Origin: Neurospora tetrasperma FGSC 2508
Taxonomy: Eukaryota; Ascomycota; Sordariomycetes; Sordariales; Sordariaceae
Length of the DNA stretch: 64,000 nt
NCBI RefSeq assembly: GCF_000213175.1
Contig: NW_009799100.1
Coordinates: forward strand, 494,132-558,131
Direction: 5' to 3'
Each line of letters begins with the position of its first letter. The stretch's first letter is position 1. Positions 33,638 through 45,449 of this stretch are shown here, piece after piece. Both the position numbers and the translations under genes were made by a program. The notes beneath the pieces are model-generated. The model had not been told where the DNA came from. It ran no database searches and was given only the letters and a program-made list of their open reading frames with translations.

Positions 33638-35310
33638 GAGAACTTCAACTTTGAGCCCCCCGACTTTCAAGACCGCGACATTGAGGACTTTCAGCTACCA
33701 TGAGGATTCCGACCAAGGTGTAGGAGAGCCACTGGACAGTCGTCAAGAAAGAGTTGGGTGGTGACGAGGTGAAGGTGGCGATCGACCTTGGGGAGAAAAC
33801 GCCAGACAAAAGCCTTCTTTGACGTGCAACAAAGGCCGTCTTTATGCCTTGGTACAATCTGGGAGAGGCGTCACTTCTGTTGTGACAAACCTCGCTCGAG
33901 AAGCACAATGTCCAAGATACAGCCCAGCTGGCGGACACCGGGGCAGACCTGGCAGCCACCACACCAAATCCAGCAAAGACCCCGCTTCGTCTCCAGCTCT
34001 CGAGCCTTTGAAGCCAGTCCGAATTCGAGATGGACAATACCGACTTTTCAAAGACCGTTGGAAAGAGTCTTCGAAGTCTTTACTCCCCCAGGGCAGACAT
34101 TGCGGCCTTGACAACCTCAGCGGTGGCGGTGATGGCTTCTCCCGCGGCAGCGGTGGTGGTTTCAGCAGAAATTGGAACAAAAGACGGAAGCTGGCAACAT
34201 CATGAAAATCGACAAGATCCAATTGGGTGTCCATCCCTTTAATTCCGCCATGCAGTACACCATCAGCACTTCTCGACTCAGCTGAGCACTCTTCAGCCAC
34301 ATCGAACTCTTCAACCCCACTTCTCTTTCTTTTGAACAACCGGCAACACCAACGCTTAAATACAGGTGTACTCCTTGTTCAACTCCAAATTCTATACTGG
34401 GGACAGGGGGTGGGGGATACCGGAGTAAATAGGACAGCTTGGGCCGGACAACACGGTCCCAACGTTCAGGCGAAACCCCCACAGATGGGCAGCGCAACTT
34501 TTCAGCAGCTGCAGGGATCATGATATGTTACATGGAAACAAGAAAACTCATACAAAAGGAGAGAATCTGTTGCTGGAGGCGAGGAGGTATTTTGCTTATG
34601 TATGTCTAGACCTTTGACCATGGAGGGAAGAGGTAGAGCTTGACATAGAGAAACCAAGAAGCAAAGAAGGGAAATGGAACCTACCTCTAGGCATTTGCTC
34701 CAGCCAGTCGAAGCACTTTCAATCTTCCTGCGCTTGTTCCGGTCTATGGTACCCGTCATTGTCGTTCACTGTCTCTTTGAGCCTCTCCTCTGAATCGGCG
34801 TATGTGACCTTTTCCTGTGTCCCGTCTTTACAATCGTAGCAGCATTCGCGATCTTGGCCGCGTCGATGTCCATGTCGTCAAGGCACAACTCGCCAAACTC
34901 AACTCGATGGGTCTCTTTGTGTTCTCGGCCAGCTGGAGAGGAGTCGTGAAGCTCGTGTCAGAGTGGATGAGGCTCTGGGCTCAGAGACTGCAGAGTACAA
35001 GGCCTGGGCAGGGGATGAGACGTGGACTCGAGGTTGTAGAGGAGGCGGCGGTGCAAGAACAAGAAAAGAGCACGGTAGATAGAGGTAGAGGTAGGAGACA
35101 TAAGGAGAAGAAAGGTCATCCAGCTGTACCCTAGGCAGGTTGTCATAAACAGAGGATGCGTTCGATTGTAACGAGCCTGAATGCGTGGAGTCATATGGTA
35201 GACCATGAGCTGAAAGATGAAGCGAAGGGAACCTACATGAAGTAACAATGTCGTCTCCTCGATCCCGGTTTTGGACCACAGGCAGATTCTGCAGCACTCG
35301 TCCGCATTAA
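33638..35310. other. No convincing gene
   Basis: Several overlapping short frames on both strands without splice support or recognisable families. AGAGGTA words occur at about 34632, 34682, 35081 and 35087. Confidence 0.4.
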
Positions 35311-35774
35311 GGTTGTATTCGGAGCCGCTGTATTGCTGTAGGGAAAACCCAGTTTTGGTGGCTATAAGACTGCACCTTACAGCTACACTTTTCTCATTCG
35401 GTTCGATTTCAGTAAAAATCTGCAAGTTGCTACAACCACCTATACTTACCCCAAATCCTCCATCTGACTAATCAGAAGGCCAAGATCCTTACCGCGATAT
35501 ACTAGATTTCTAATATTTTTAAAGGACCTTAACCCCATATTTAAAGCTGCAAGAAGCAGCAACTTTGAGGCACCTCAGCGCTTATACCCACTATAAGCCC
35601 CCTATAAGCCCCCTATAAGTATAGGACTCCAATTTCTTACAGCCTAAGATTAACGAACACAAAGCAGTAAGAAGAGCCTTAACTATTACATTACTATACA
35701 GGGAGTATAGCTGCGGACCATGTACGGTAATGCAACGTTATCTCTAAAGCTCTACAGCGGCTCCGAACACAACC
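35311..35774. mobile_element. MITE-like element, 464 bp, with TAA target duplication
   Basis: Terminal inverted repeats begin GGTTGTRTTCGGAGCCGCTG (left from 35311, right ending 35774) and differ by one G/A transition over about 22 bp. TAA flanks both sides (35308-35310 and 35775-35777). GG-ends with a TAA/TTA duplication are the mark of PIF/Harbinger elements. The interior is AT-rich and non-coding, with near-tandem CCCCCTATAAG units at about 35600-35620. It shares inverted-orientation words with the element at 4656-5292 (TGCAAGTTGC, CAGTAAAAAT, AAGCGC near TATAG), so both may descend from one family. Confidence 0.78.
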
Positions 35775-36778
35775 TAACGTCTCCGGCGTTGCAGATTAAC
35801 CCGGCTTTGCATAGATGTAGATGTGTGTCAACCGCAAGCAGATTTGGACAGCAGAAGCACGGCGGGTTTGCTGCAACGCACAATGCATTTGCAGCAAAGA
35901 GTCAATGCGCCTGTTCAAGGTGAAGTTGTACCTATCTCTACGTTAGGTCGCCAAAACACATCGCTGATATGCACTTTGAAAGCGCTGTAACGCCCACCAC
36001 GAACTCCTTCAGCCTGATGAAGACATTCAAACTTTTGCAAAGGTACAGGCTGGGTTCACTTGTTTGAAGAAACTCCAAGGCGTTTAGAGAACAAGTTATA
36101 CGGCCATGAGATAAATCTCTCTGTGAAAATGGACGTTGTTGTTTGGAGGTTTGAGGCTCTGTCACGAGAGTGAGCGGGAAAGAGAGAGTGGGGTGTCACC
36201 CATGGCACTTAGATGCTTCATTATCTGCGCTTGCAGGAAACTAGGGCGAACTGCGATAGTGAAGTAACAGCGCTGCATCCTGTATGGTACTTGCCTGTTT
36301 TGCCGGTCCCACCAGCTTACGACGTCGGCGCCACTTTTGACTTCATGGAACTGGTCCTCCCAATTTCGAGTCATGGCGACAGCGACGATCGACAGACGAC
36401 ATCAACGTGCTCAGCTGAATAAGACAATCCCATATCTGAAGATCACGCGCTGAGCACTTTTGAGCAACGACCCAACGTCATGACTCATAACTCGATGCAG
36501 AAGTATCGCGCATTCCATGACACACCCCATCACCAGGGCAGACACCAACAATCATGCGTTCACAATGGAACACATTTTGTTTTATCGTTTTTTTTTTTGT
36601 TCTTTTCTATCTCTAATTACAAGCCACCACCACCACCCATCCAGTCCCGCCGACGGACTCCCCGGCTCCATCCCCGGATGCCCAGGACGTACCCGGACAG
36701 TCCAGCGACGGAGATCGTGTTCCTAGAGAGTCCTCCGACGGAACTGGATGATTGACAAATCTTCCTGCTCCTTGTCAT
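35775..36778. other. No gene; possible short inverted repeat
   Basis: GCGTTGCAG...AACCCG at about 35786-35803 is roughly mirrored at about 35861-35880 (CGGGTTTGCTGCAACGC), a possible small hairpin element. The rest holds no recognisable gene. Confidence 0.35.
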
Positions 36779-37345
36779 TCAAGAGCAAACGCTGCTGGAA
36801 CCGTTAAGTTCGCGCTCTCTCAGCAGAGCCTCCGGCTCCCTCTTACAGATGTGGACAAGGACGTGCACATTGGTGTGCTCAGGGCTGCGCCGTTCTTCCC
36901 CCGGGTCGGAGCGGGGGGCACCGCCGACAATGTCGGGAATAATTTTGACGTTCTGGACATGGCCAGTAGTCTCGAAAATCTGTCTCAAGACGTCCTCGAT
37001 GACGACCCTAGGGTCAAGGCCGCCAACGTAGAGAGCGCGCTTGTTCGGCTCGGGGGCGGCGCCCCGGCCGAAGCCCATCACAGGGGGACGATGAGAACCC
37101 ATGCTCGAGTTGCCGATGAACCCGTGTTCGCTCAGGTTGCTGATGACAAGGCGACCGATGACGTCCCGCGGATGAAGGTAGCCCCTGCTGCGACGGTCGA
37201 GGTGTACTACGCAAGTAGGGCGAAGACTGATCCCACCGAGGGTGAGGCAAGGAAAGTCGCCGCAGTTGTAGCACTTGGAGCCGTTGACGCAGTCACCTAT
37301 GGAACTGTGGTTAGCTTCCGTTGATTGGAGAGAAATGGAAGACAT
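36779..37345 (-). pseudogene. Truncated PUB1-like RRM fragment in an open frame
   Basis: The frame starts at an ATG at 37345 (188 codons). Midway it carries NKRALYVGGLDPRV followed by EDVLRQIFETTGHVQNVKII, nearly identical to RRM1 of fungal PUB1/TIA-1-type poly(A) RNA-binding proteins. The RNP2 motif (LYVGGL) is present, but sequence after KIIPD is unrelated, so RNP1 and the second half of the domain are missing. One residue is inserted in RVVIED, where the family has RVTED. Upstream is a Cys-containing stretch (CVNGSKCYNCGDFPC). It is most likely a duplicated piece of pub1 joined to other sequence. It overlaps the spliced model at 37207-37939 in a different frame, so the two cannot both be a single gene. 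Confidence 0.5.
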
Positions 37346-37939
37346 CAGGTGAACTCACGAGATTGGACTCGTTGCGAGGGAGTCGGCGGCCGATGACAAG
37401 GTCGTTGACGAACTCCAGCGAGCGGTTTCCTCTGTTGCTGCACCTCCAGAATCCCAACTGGAACATGTGAGCTGACGATCAAGAAGTGAGATGAGATATG
37501 ACATGAACCTACTGGTATGCTTTTGTGGCTACAGGAGGGACCATTGTAGCGTCCCCGTCGGTGGTCCCAGTCACGGGCCTGATGGGGTACTGGGCCACTG
37601 TTGATGGTCAGTAGAGGTACATGAGTTGAAGGCAAGGTGAAGACGACCGAAACATAAAATATTACTTACCCGACGGGACGCCGTACGGCGTTGGGGTTCG
37701 GTGGAGGGAAGATTCTTGTCAAGCCATGGTACTGATGACCTTAGGAACGAGACGTTAGTCGACATAAGACGATGGAGAAGTGAGACCATGAAAATGGATG
37801 AACGAGGATCAAAATGACAGCGAGGAAAGTCTTGATCGGCCTGGTTCAAGATCAAAAGAAGGGAAAAGAAGACGAAGAGCAGTATACGTACATCTTGAGG
37901 CTGTGGCCTTTCCCTCGCGGGTGCTTTGGCTTCAGCCAT
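37207..37939 (-). CDS. Possible five-exon small protein overlapping the RRM fragment
   Basis: Exons 37892-37939, 37670-37731, 37513-37597, 37359-37457 and 37207-37296 join in phase to 127 residues. Donors are GTACGT, GTAAGT, GTAGGT and GTGAGT; branches GACTAACG, ACTGAC and GCTAACC are visible. The start reads MAEAKAPARERPQPQD; a middle exon reads LGFWRCSNRGNRSLEFVNDL. The splice pattern is good, but the last exon overlaps the PUB1-like frame in another phase, so either the last junction is wrong or the locus is a mosaic. No family is recognised. Confidence 0.4.
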
Positions 37940-39003
37940 GGGAGGCTGCCCCCCTAGGGCAGGTCGGGGGAGGTTTGTGTTGGTGAGATATGAATCAAGA
38001 GAAAAAGAGAAGAAGAGGGAGAAAGGAAGAGGGGAGAGTTTAAAAGGCTGTGACCTGTGGGAGAAAAGAAAAGAAGAGTGTGTGGGGTTGCTAGGAGGGC
38101 AAATCAGGGTGGAGCCCTGCCTGCAGGACTGCATGAAGGAAGAAGTGACTTTGGTACTTCTGGTGTCACCTGGCTGTGCGAGATGGCCGGAGCAAACCAG
38201 ATGACGCCAGCCCTAGTTTTGATCAGACGATTTGAGGACTTCTGTCTTGATCGACTGCACAGTATGCCTTCATGGGGGTACGAGAACTGGCTTGGGATGA
38301 TCAAGGCGAGCAAGTTGTTGAAAAGTTGTTTGCTTTCGAGATAGGATGACAAGAAAGAGGCAGGCCAGACCATTTCCTTGAGATATACCGAGGTGAGGAT
38401 CGAATTTGAAGGAATCCAAAAGCCTTGTTGTTCAGACGTGTCGACGCTCCTAGCCTCAAGGACCCCTGTGTGGGTCTGTGGCACGCCCCAACACCGGGAG
38501 TAGCTAGAGAATTGTCCCAGTTGAGGCTGAGCTTGTTGTAATTTGAAGGAAGACAGATGTAGTAGGGACATCACGATTGATTCTGAAGCTACACTGAATA
38601 CAGCCTGTCAATTTGTTGACCGTGGGCTATTCCACTTGTAGAGGCAGCGCTTGATAATGTGACTTCCAGTTGTAGCGAGAATCTCGATTTGGTAGCAGAG
38701 GTACCTCTAGTACCGGGTAACTGCGTGAGGGTGAGTGAGAGAGCAGGGATGGGGTCAGATGCTTGAACGGTCGCCAGCGAGTTTACCGAGCACTCGTGAT
38801 CGGTGGCAGCAACCTTGTTCCTGAACAGTGACCCTCCAGGTTATCTTGTCTACCTGGTTCCTGTCGTCAACCTTTGACCTTGTTCCAAACGCGAAGTGAT
38901 ACCTCTACAACTTACTTGCGGCAAGGAATCTTTATCAACCCAAGAAGACTCCTCCAAGACAATCAACAACCAAAACTCCACTTCGCATACCAGACTCGTC
39001 ATC
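37940..39003. other. Intergenic, no gene seen
   Basis: Upstream region of the minus-strand spliced model, then short frames only. It contains the palindrome-like GAGGTACCTCTAGTACC at about 38699. Confidence 0.4.
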
Positions 39004-39294
39004 ATGAAGTTCTTGACTTTTCTTTCCTTTGCGGATGTTGTCCAAATCTCCACTTGGGACAGAGCCTTACAAGCGGTTCTTAAACTCCAGATCGATACTC
39101 CCCAAACCTTGCGGATCCGCCGCGACCGCTTCTCAGCAAGCACAAGACAGCGCAACCTTGTAACCACGCGCCACCTCCACGACGCCCTTTCTGAAGTCTC
39201 CAAGGAGTCTTCGCTTCTCAGAGCAATCCAGATCGCGAGGGACTCCCAAAAGAGCAGTGCCTACGATAAATCCCACGACCAAGAGACCCCCTGA
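39004..39294 (+). CDS. Possible small protein of 96 residues
   Basis: The ATG follows an A/C-rich leader (CAATCAACAACCAAAACTCC...CGTCATCATG) that looks like a fungal 5' UTR. The product starts MKFLTFLSFADVVQIST and becomes basic; the N-terminus is too weak for a clear signal peptide. No family is recognised. The reading could continue through an intron. Confidence 0.3.
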   Translation: MKFLTFLSFADVVQISTWDRALQAVLKLQIDTPQTLRIRRDRFSASTRQRNLVTTRHLHDALSEVSKESSLLRAIQIARDSQKSSAYDKSHDQETP

Positions 39295-42200
39295 TCACCT
39301 CGCGCGCTGGGAAACTTCATCTTCAACCCCACTTCAAGGTAAGCCAGGAACCTCCATAAAATCACTTTGTTGTCTATTGCGCATATTGTGCCTGTTCTTT
39401 CTGGTTCTGGAAGCGGACCTTCAGTGGCCAGACAACAAAAAGCGGGCAGACATGAAGTACGATCGCGACCTGGTGGCCACACAATGTCAACTACCTCTAT
39501 AGGAACGAACTCCATAACTAACCCCTTGTGTTACAGTGTTTCCGTGGATTTCTCGCCGGATACTGGGCGCAGTACGTCGCTGACTATGGAAGAGACGTGC
39601 AAGACGAAGGCAGGATGGCTCAAGCACGAAGCGTTCGTGATGAAAGCAGCAACAAGGGCTCGAGGAAAGAAGAAGCGCTCGACTGTTTGGCAAGACTCAA
39701 GGACATTACACATGGGATTATGGACATAAGGTCAATTGAAGGTACATTGAGAGATTGTCAAAAGGAACATTTCGGCACGGTTGATTGGAAGAATCGCTTT
39801 ATTCGAGGCACGAATCGGTCGGCAATGGGAGGTCAAAGGAGATTTCGGTAAGGGCGTCAACAAAGGACAAGTCACATTTGCAGTAAACATGACAATGAAG
39901 GTAATACGTTGAATATTGATGGATTAACGACTCAGAAGAGTCAAAAGAACGTATTCGAGTATTGATTGCAAATTTTATGGTGTTGTACTGACCGAGTGTC
40001 CTGGGTAACTTGGGCCTGCCCCGCACCATCGCGGGCCATAGACTGATATCGCGCACACATTTCCTCCAGTTTTCTCGCCGCACACAGTAAGAACATGCAC
40101 TTTCAGAAGTAAATAGTCCATTTCAGATAGATTATTGCTTTATGGATGGAGGTAGTGATTGAATGTCCAGGCGAGACCTGTGGTTCGCCAGATTCGCCAT
40201 CTGTGGACTGGGGGAGACCACTCCCACTTCATGGACAATGACTTTGAAGCAGCTATCAAATCAGGTCTGAAACTCGATCGCTCGTCTATGGTATCCAGGT
40301 TATAGCAGATTGAAAGAGTGATATACACGCAGGAGTTCGTGATTCTTGACCGAATTTACAGGGCAGGTTTCCATCAAGAAAAAGCAATCAGAAGAAGAAG
40401 GAACTTTCAGATCTTGAAAAACATTATCGACACACACAGGGTGTATACATGGTTGATCTATGCTGTCTTGATATCCTGGTATATCAAGAGACAACAAAAC
40501 GCTGCTTGTGGTGGTGATGATCGAGTGTCTGCGGAGGGTCCCGCGCCACCCTCGGCGATTTGGGTGCTGCATTTTTTCGCATTCTGAACGCACAGTTTGG
40601 AACCAAACGTGAGAAGGCTTTAGAGATACGTGAAGTTCTCTATAGAGAGCCCTGAAGAGATGTTTATCTCGTTTTCGTGGTGTTATGCACGCTTTCTAAC
40701 GAGCTGGAAGCCTGGCGTCGCGGTCGCAGTTGGCCAGGAAGGACCACCGCTTTCTCGCATTTTCACACGAAGAAGGGGCAGTCACAACAGGGAAAAAAAA
40801 ACAACGGCTTTTGCCTCAGTTGTATAAAGCGCGCTGTCTTCAATGTCCAGCACTCCGGGTAGATTTTCTGTCCCGCCATGAAGTTCACATGATCGATCAC
40901 GATGCCGTTCGCGATCGCTTCTTGACTGTCAAGTGAGCCCCGTAGGTAGAAACGAACACGAGAAGTCACGGCAGCGCAGATGGTCGAACAACGAATGTAG
41001 CAGCTGGTTCACAACACTCAGACTCATCTGCTTCCACTTCTTATTTTCTGATGCTCTCTTTGGCAATCTCGTAGACCCGACCAAGGTACTGGCCAGCCTG
41101 GTGATCTTCCACTGCTCCTTCCAGATGCCACATCTCAACAAACATCGAATTGCTCTCAGATATCTCCCATAACTGCATCGCCTGTCTCAGTACCTCGTCA
41201 CCCCATGCTCTTACCCAGGGCAGGTACTCTCTAGATGATCCTCTTTTCGTTTCCTTCCCCCTCACTTCTAGCCTCCTCTCCCCACCTCAGGTACATTGGT
41301 ACTTCGTCTCGATCAGCTCTCTCGCCCACCTACCATCCCATCGGTCCCGAGCGCACACAAGGATCCACTCTGGCTACCGCTACTTCTATTGTGAGCTGTG
41401 GTCTCGTCCTGTTTGCAGCCTGATTTTGACGGAGCACAATCTCCGAGGATGTGAGGAGGTTTGAAATGAATATGACTGTGATTCCCGAGGATAACCGCGT
41501 CGAAGTGTCAAACGCAAAGGCCGGGGTCTCAAGTGGTGCGGACTTGGTTACCTCTAGCTTTTTCAGTCTTCCTGCTGTCGAGGAAATGAAGACCTTCATC
41601 TTCTAGGTAATTTGATCTTCTCATGGGACCATTTGTCATCCCAGAGACAATCTGGACGAGAGAAGGAAGGGACGAATGGGCAGCACACAACCCTTCATGT
41701 AGCAAGCAAACTTCTCTCCACGGCGTTATGATCTGATTCCACGACTGGCTGCCCGCCAAACACAAGCTTCTTGATAAGAACTCATCTTGGGGCGAAATAC
41801 GGTTCCCGGTGTCATCCAAACTGTGAGAGCTTCAGTACCTCTGCAGTAGAAAACCAATACAAACCCATTCTATCCCAGAACCCAAAAAACACCTTGACAG
41901 CCTCGCAGACTCGAAGCGGCCTGGAATATGCACCTTCCCAACCCAGACCGGTGGGGTACTCAGCAGAAGTCACCCGTTTGGTCATGAGGAGGGGTTGAGG
42001 AAGAAAATAACGGGATGAACTGTCCTTCTTCTATTGTCGAGCTCCTTCCATCGACTCATTCATCTCTTTCTGAGCTCTGATTCGACAAACGGGATGGCAT
42101 TATCTGCATGGCCTCCATCTCGATGCTATTGAGAGGCTCGTGGGACGTATTCTGTGCCGTCTGGAAGTCAAAAAGATCGAACGATGGGAGTCTGGACTGC

Positions 42201-44219
42201 AGTACGTGACCAAAGTACCAGTGCCCAGCCTCCTTCCTCCACCGTGATTGCCTGATAAAGCCCCAGGGCTATTGACTCATTGACAGTTGATTGGTCTTAA
42301 TGGGTCAAGAACCTCGATAGCCTCTTGCCTCGTCTTGTCCGAGTGACGTAGCCCGTCTGCTTCGCAATCTTAAATCTCGGCTCAACAGAGCTCCTCCGCC
42401 GGTCCTGCCTGTGGGTCGGAGAGTTTTGTGCATGTCCCAGTCGGCTATAACGCTGTGCCTTTCACCAAATCCCCGCCCCAAGAACCCCTCAACTCTCGGG
42501 ACGATTCTTTTCCTCGCAGTTCACATTTGGCACGCAGAGTTGAGAACATTTGTGGCTTGCTTTCTCGTCCCATCTTCGTCGTTTCGCTTTCTTTCCCCTG
42601 ACGCACAGCTATGTGGCTCAACAGACGGTGCCTCTTTCGAGTTCTGGGGCAAGTGGTCCTCCCAGAGGGCTATAAGAACCCCCCTCCCCTCCTCTCTTTT
42701 CCTCCTTCAACTTCTTCCCCCATTCAACTTTCTTCCCACGACAATTTTCTTCTCGCTCAAGCTTCTCGGCTCCGTCTTCGCGGGCTCTCAAGGCACAGCA
42801 TAGCCATGCACAAATCATCGGCTTCACTGTCATCAATAGTAAGTTGACAATCTCTTCTTTCACCGACGCATATCTATTTCCCTGATGATGATGGCACTCA
42901 ACCGTTACCGAGTACATATCTCGGCGGTTCTCATGGCCTCGCACCTAGCTCGTGAAGCTAGTGTGTGGAAGGCATGAAGATACACTTGCCATCGCGGGGC
43001 TTCGGCCTTCCCACAGTGCCTTTCCCTTATCCTCACTTCACCATGCCGTCACTACACTCGACATCTCTCCAAACTGTCACTCAAAGTTTTCTTTTTTGCG
43101 CAAATAACGCGCTATGTCTTGCTTTTCACCCCCTCCTTTGTTGTCACTTTACTGGGACCGCATGGCATTCTGAGAGGAACACACTTACATTTTTTTTTCC
43201 TTGCGCTCTACATGACTTCAGTCTGCTAACAGCTCGAGATGTACAGCTACCGGTCAACGACATGAGCATCGGCTCCATCAGCCCTGGGAAGTACAAGGCA
43301 CCAGGTATGGCATACTCGATCATTTCACCTTGTGTCTACCACCACTAACCTATGTCACAGAACAATCACTCCAGCTGTGTCGGGGCACATTGCACATCGC
43401 TGCTGCCCCTTGACTCACTGCGCGAGTTCAAGGCCGTTCGTCGGTCATCTTCATGTTCTCAGGCTTGATCAGTTCACGTTCACCCGCCGGCCTTCATCAC
43501 TCTGGCTCACCGAACTGAGCCTTGGCACATTTCACACAACACAAGTCTGGACATGGACTTGCTCTTTCAGCTCCATGTCTCAGCATCTCCTGGCAATGTC
43601 ACAACTTGCAAATCATCAAGGATCAGCTGTATATCCACCATAGCAGCCGCCTCAGCAGCACCCACAGCACCATCATATCACTGCTCATGGTTTCGGCCAT
43701 GGACACAATCTCCATCCCATCATCGGCCAAGAAAAAACAATCATCACACCTTTCCAATGAGCCAGATGGAGTCCTCGGTCTTCTTTCAGTTCAAGTTCAA
43801 CAGCCCACCGGTGTGGAATATGACAGAACTGGCATCTCTCCGTCTTCATCTTCTTCACGGAGGCGATCGCGCTTCGGTGGCACACCTTCTCTCTCAGTGA
43901 ATCACTGAAAGTGGGTTGTATTCATTCACAAGCCACAGCCTTCTCGGCCATACACCATTCCAGAGCGCTTCTGTGCAGCAGTAAAGGCCTGCCCAGTCAC
44001 TGGTTCAACCCACATTATGCCAGACTGCCGTGGACTTGCCGAAAGAGGAGCGGAGGAGACAGAATATGAGGGTCGTTTTCAAAAGTCACAACCAGCCGCA
44101 AGTCTCTCTTCCATCAGACATCAGCTCTTCCCACCACGTCTGGTATCCCCACCGTCTTCGAGAACCACGTCCTGGGCATGACGTTAAACTGCCTACAGTG
44201 GTCATTTCCAGAGACCACC
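39295..44219. other. 4.9-kb stretch without a convincing gene
   Basis: One hint: at 42806-42838 an ATG after a long C/T-rich leader gives MHKSSASLSSI and runs into GTAAGT, and downstream acceptors (CTAACAG about 43232, CACTAAC...CACAG about 43361) could continue it. No long product results, so it is not called. The rest shows only short frames. Confidence 0.35.
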
Positions 44220-44513
44220 ATGTCCACCATCCAAGGACACAACCACCACAACAACAACCGCACCCCGCATCAACAGCCTACCCAACAGCCGTCCGGTCCA
44301 CCAGGGCCTCATCCCAACCCGTGGATTTCGCAGACAACCCCTGAGAAATCTACTCAGCATTCTTCCTCTGCCCAGCCGCAAGCTCAAGGCCCGAAACTTC
44401 TGGCCCCTTTCATCAGGGGGTCAGCAAGTGGGCAGCCTCTGCGAGCTGGGCTTGGGACCGCGACGGCTGTGGCTCCGGTCCACCAGGCACCCATGCCAGT
44501 TTCGGTGTCTTAA
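44220..44513 (+). CDS. Doubtful His/Gln/Pro-rich protein of 97 residues
   Basis: ATG in a good context (ACCACCATGTCC). The product starts MSTIQGHNHHNNN, is Gln/Pro/Ser-rich and ends HQAPMPVSVS. Low-complexity composition makes a chance frame likely; no domain is seen. Confidence 0.28.
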   Translation: MSTIQGHNHHNNNRTPHQQPTQQPSGPPGPHPNPWISQTTPEKSTQHSSSAQPQAQGPKLLAPFIRGSASGQPLRAGLGTATAVAPVHQAPMPVSVS

Positions 44514-45166
44514 CTTCGTCAGTCGACACTGATCCGACCCATCCTCACCACATGACACTCAACTTGCGATTGTGGTCGCCCAGCCTGCGAGCTTAAGGCC
44601 CCCAAGCAGCTCTCCAATCAACTTGGGTAAGAGTCTGCGGGCAGCGACCGCAGGTTGGGCTTGGGACCGGAGGTGGGCATTTAGATGTTGTGTTGTGGTG
44701 GTTGTGTTTTCCGGTCCACGGGCGTTGCCCGTGTGATTGTCGTCCCGGCGACATTGGGGTGCCCGCTTGATTGGGGTGGCCGTAGCATTGCGTGCAAGAG
44801 GAAGAGGGGGCGCGATCCACGATGCGGAATTGTGGAATATGCATGGTGGAGGGGGTGGAGGCCGACAAAATCGTTAAGAATTGGGAGAAGGGAGGGGAGG
44901 GGGGAGGGGGAGAAGTTCGAGGGGGAGGGCAAGAGGAGAGGGGGAGGAGAAGTTCGAGGGGGGAGGGCGAGGAGGAAGAGGAGAAGCACGGGGTCTGTGT
45001 GTGTGGTGGGCGTGGAAGTGGTGGTGGTGGTGGTGGTGGTGTTGGACATTCCTTTGGTCTTGGTGGTTTGCTTTGCGGGCGGTAGCATGGCTCCTTCGCT
45101 GCTCCCCAAGCGGTGGGTGAATGTGTCTGAGTAATGTAGCGGGGGTGCGGACGACGGAATGTCCGC
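44514..45166. other. Purine-rich low-complexity stretch
   Basis: Long GA-rich runs (GAGGGGGAGG-type, about 44880-44985) and GGTGGTGGT at about 45016-45036. The opposite strand yields a spurious Pro/Ser-rich frame. No gene is called. Confidence 0.5.
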
Positions 45167-45231
45167 TGTCCGGGCCCTGAAGTAGGTACCTTCAAGACAA
45201 GGGGCGTACAAGATACTTCAGGGCCCGGACA
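45167..45231. repeat. Perfect 18-bp inverted repeat
   Basis: TGTCCGGGCCCTGAAGTA (45167-45184) is exactly repeated in reverse complement at 45214-45231, with 29 nt between. Each arm contains GGGCCC. It could form a stable hairpin or be a small foldback element; no flanking duplication is obvious. Confidence 0.85.
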
Positions 45232-45258
45232 CCCCATTTGTCTCCTTTTTGGATAGGT

Positions 45259-45449
45259 GGTTTGGTCATTTGGTTGCGAACTTGGGTTGGTCATTTGGTT
45301 GAGAATTTGGGTTGAACATTTGGTTGGGAATTTGGGTTGGTCATTTGACTGGGGGTGTTCTGTCGAGAGGTGCTTTGGATATGCGTTTTGGATATTGGGT
45401 TGAACATATGGCTGGACATTTGGTTGAGCATTTGGTTGGAGATTTGGGT
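45259..45449. repeat. 25-bp degenerate minisatellite
   Basis: Unit GGTTGGTCATTTGGTTG followed by about 8 nt, in nearly four adjacent copies (45259-45352), then looser copies to about 45449. Copies differ by several substitutions. It lies just right of the perfect inverted repeat. Confidence 0.75.

Noticed and set aside
42806-43410. Spliced small gene starting MHKSSASLSSI
   Set aside because: Donor and acceptors exist, but every in-phase joining gives a very short product, and one acceptor is too close to its branch point.
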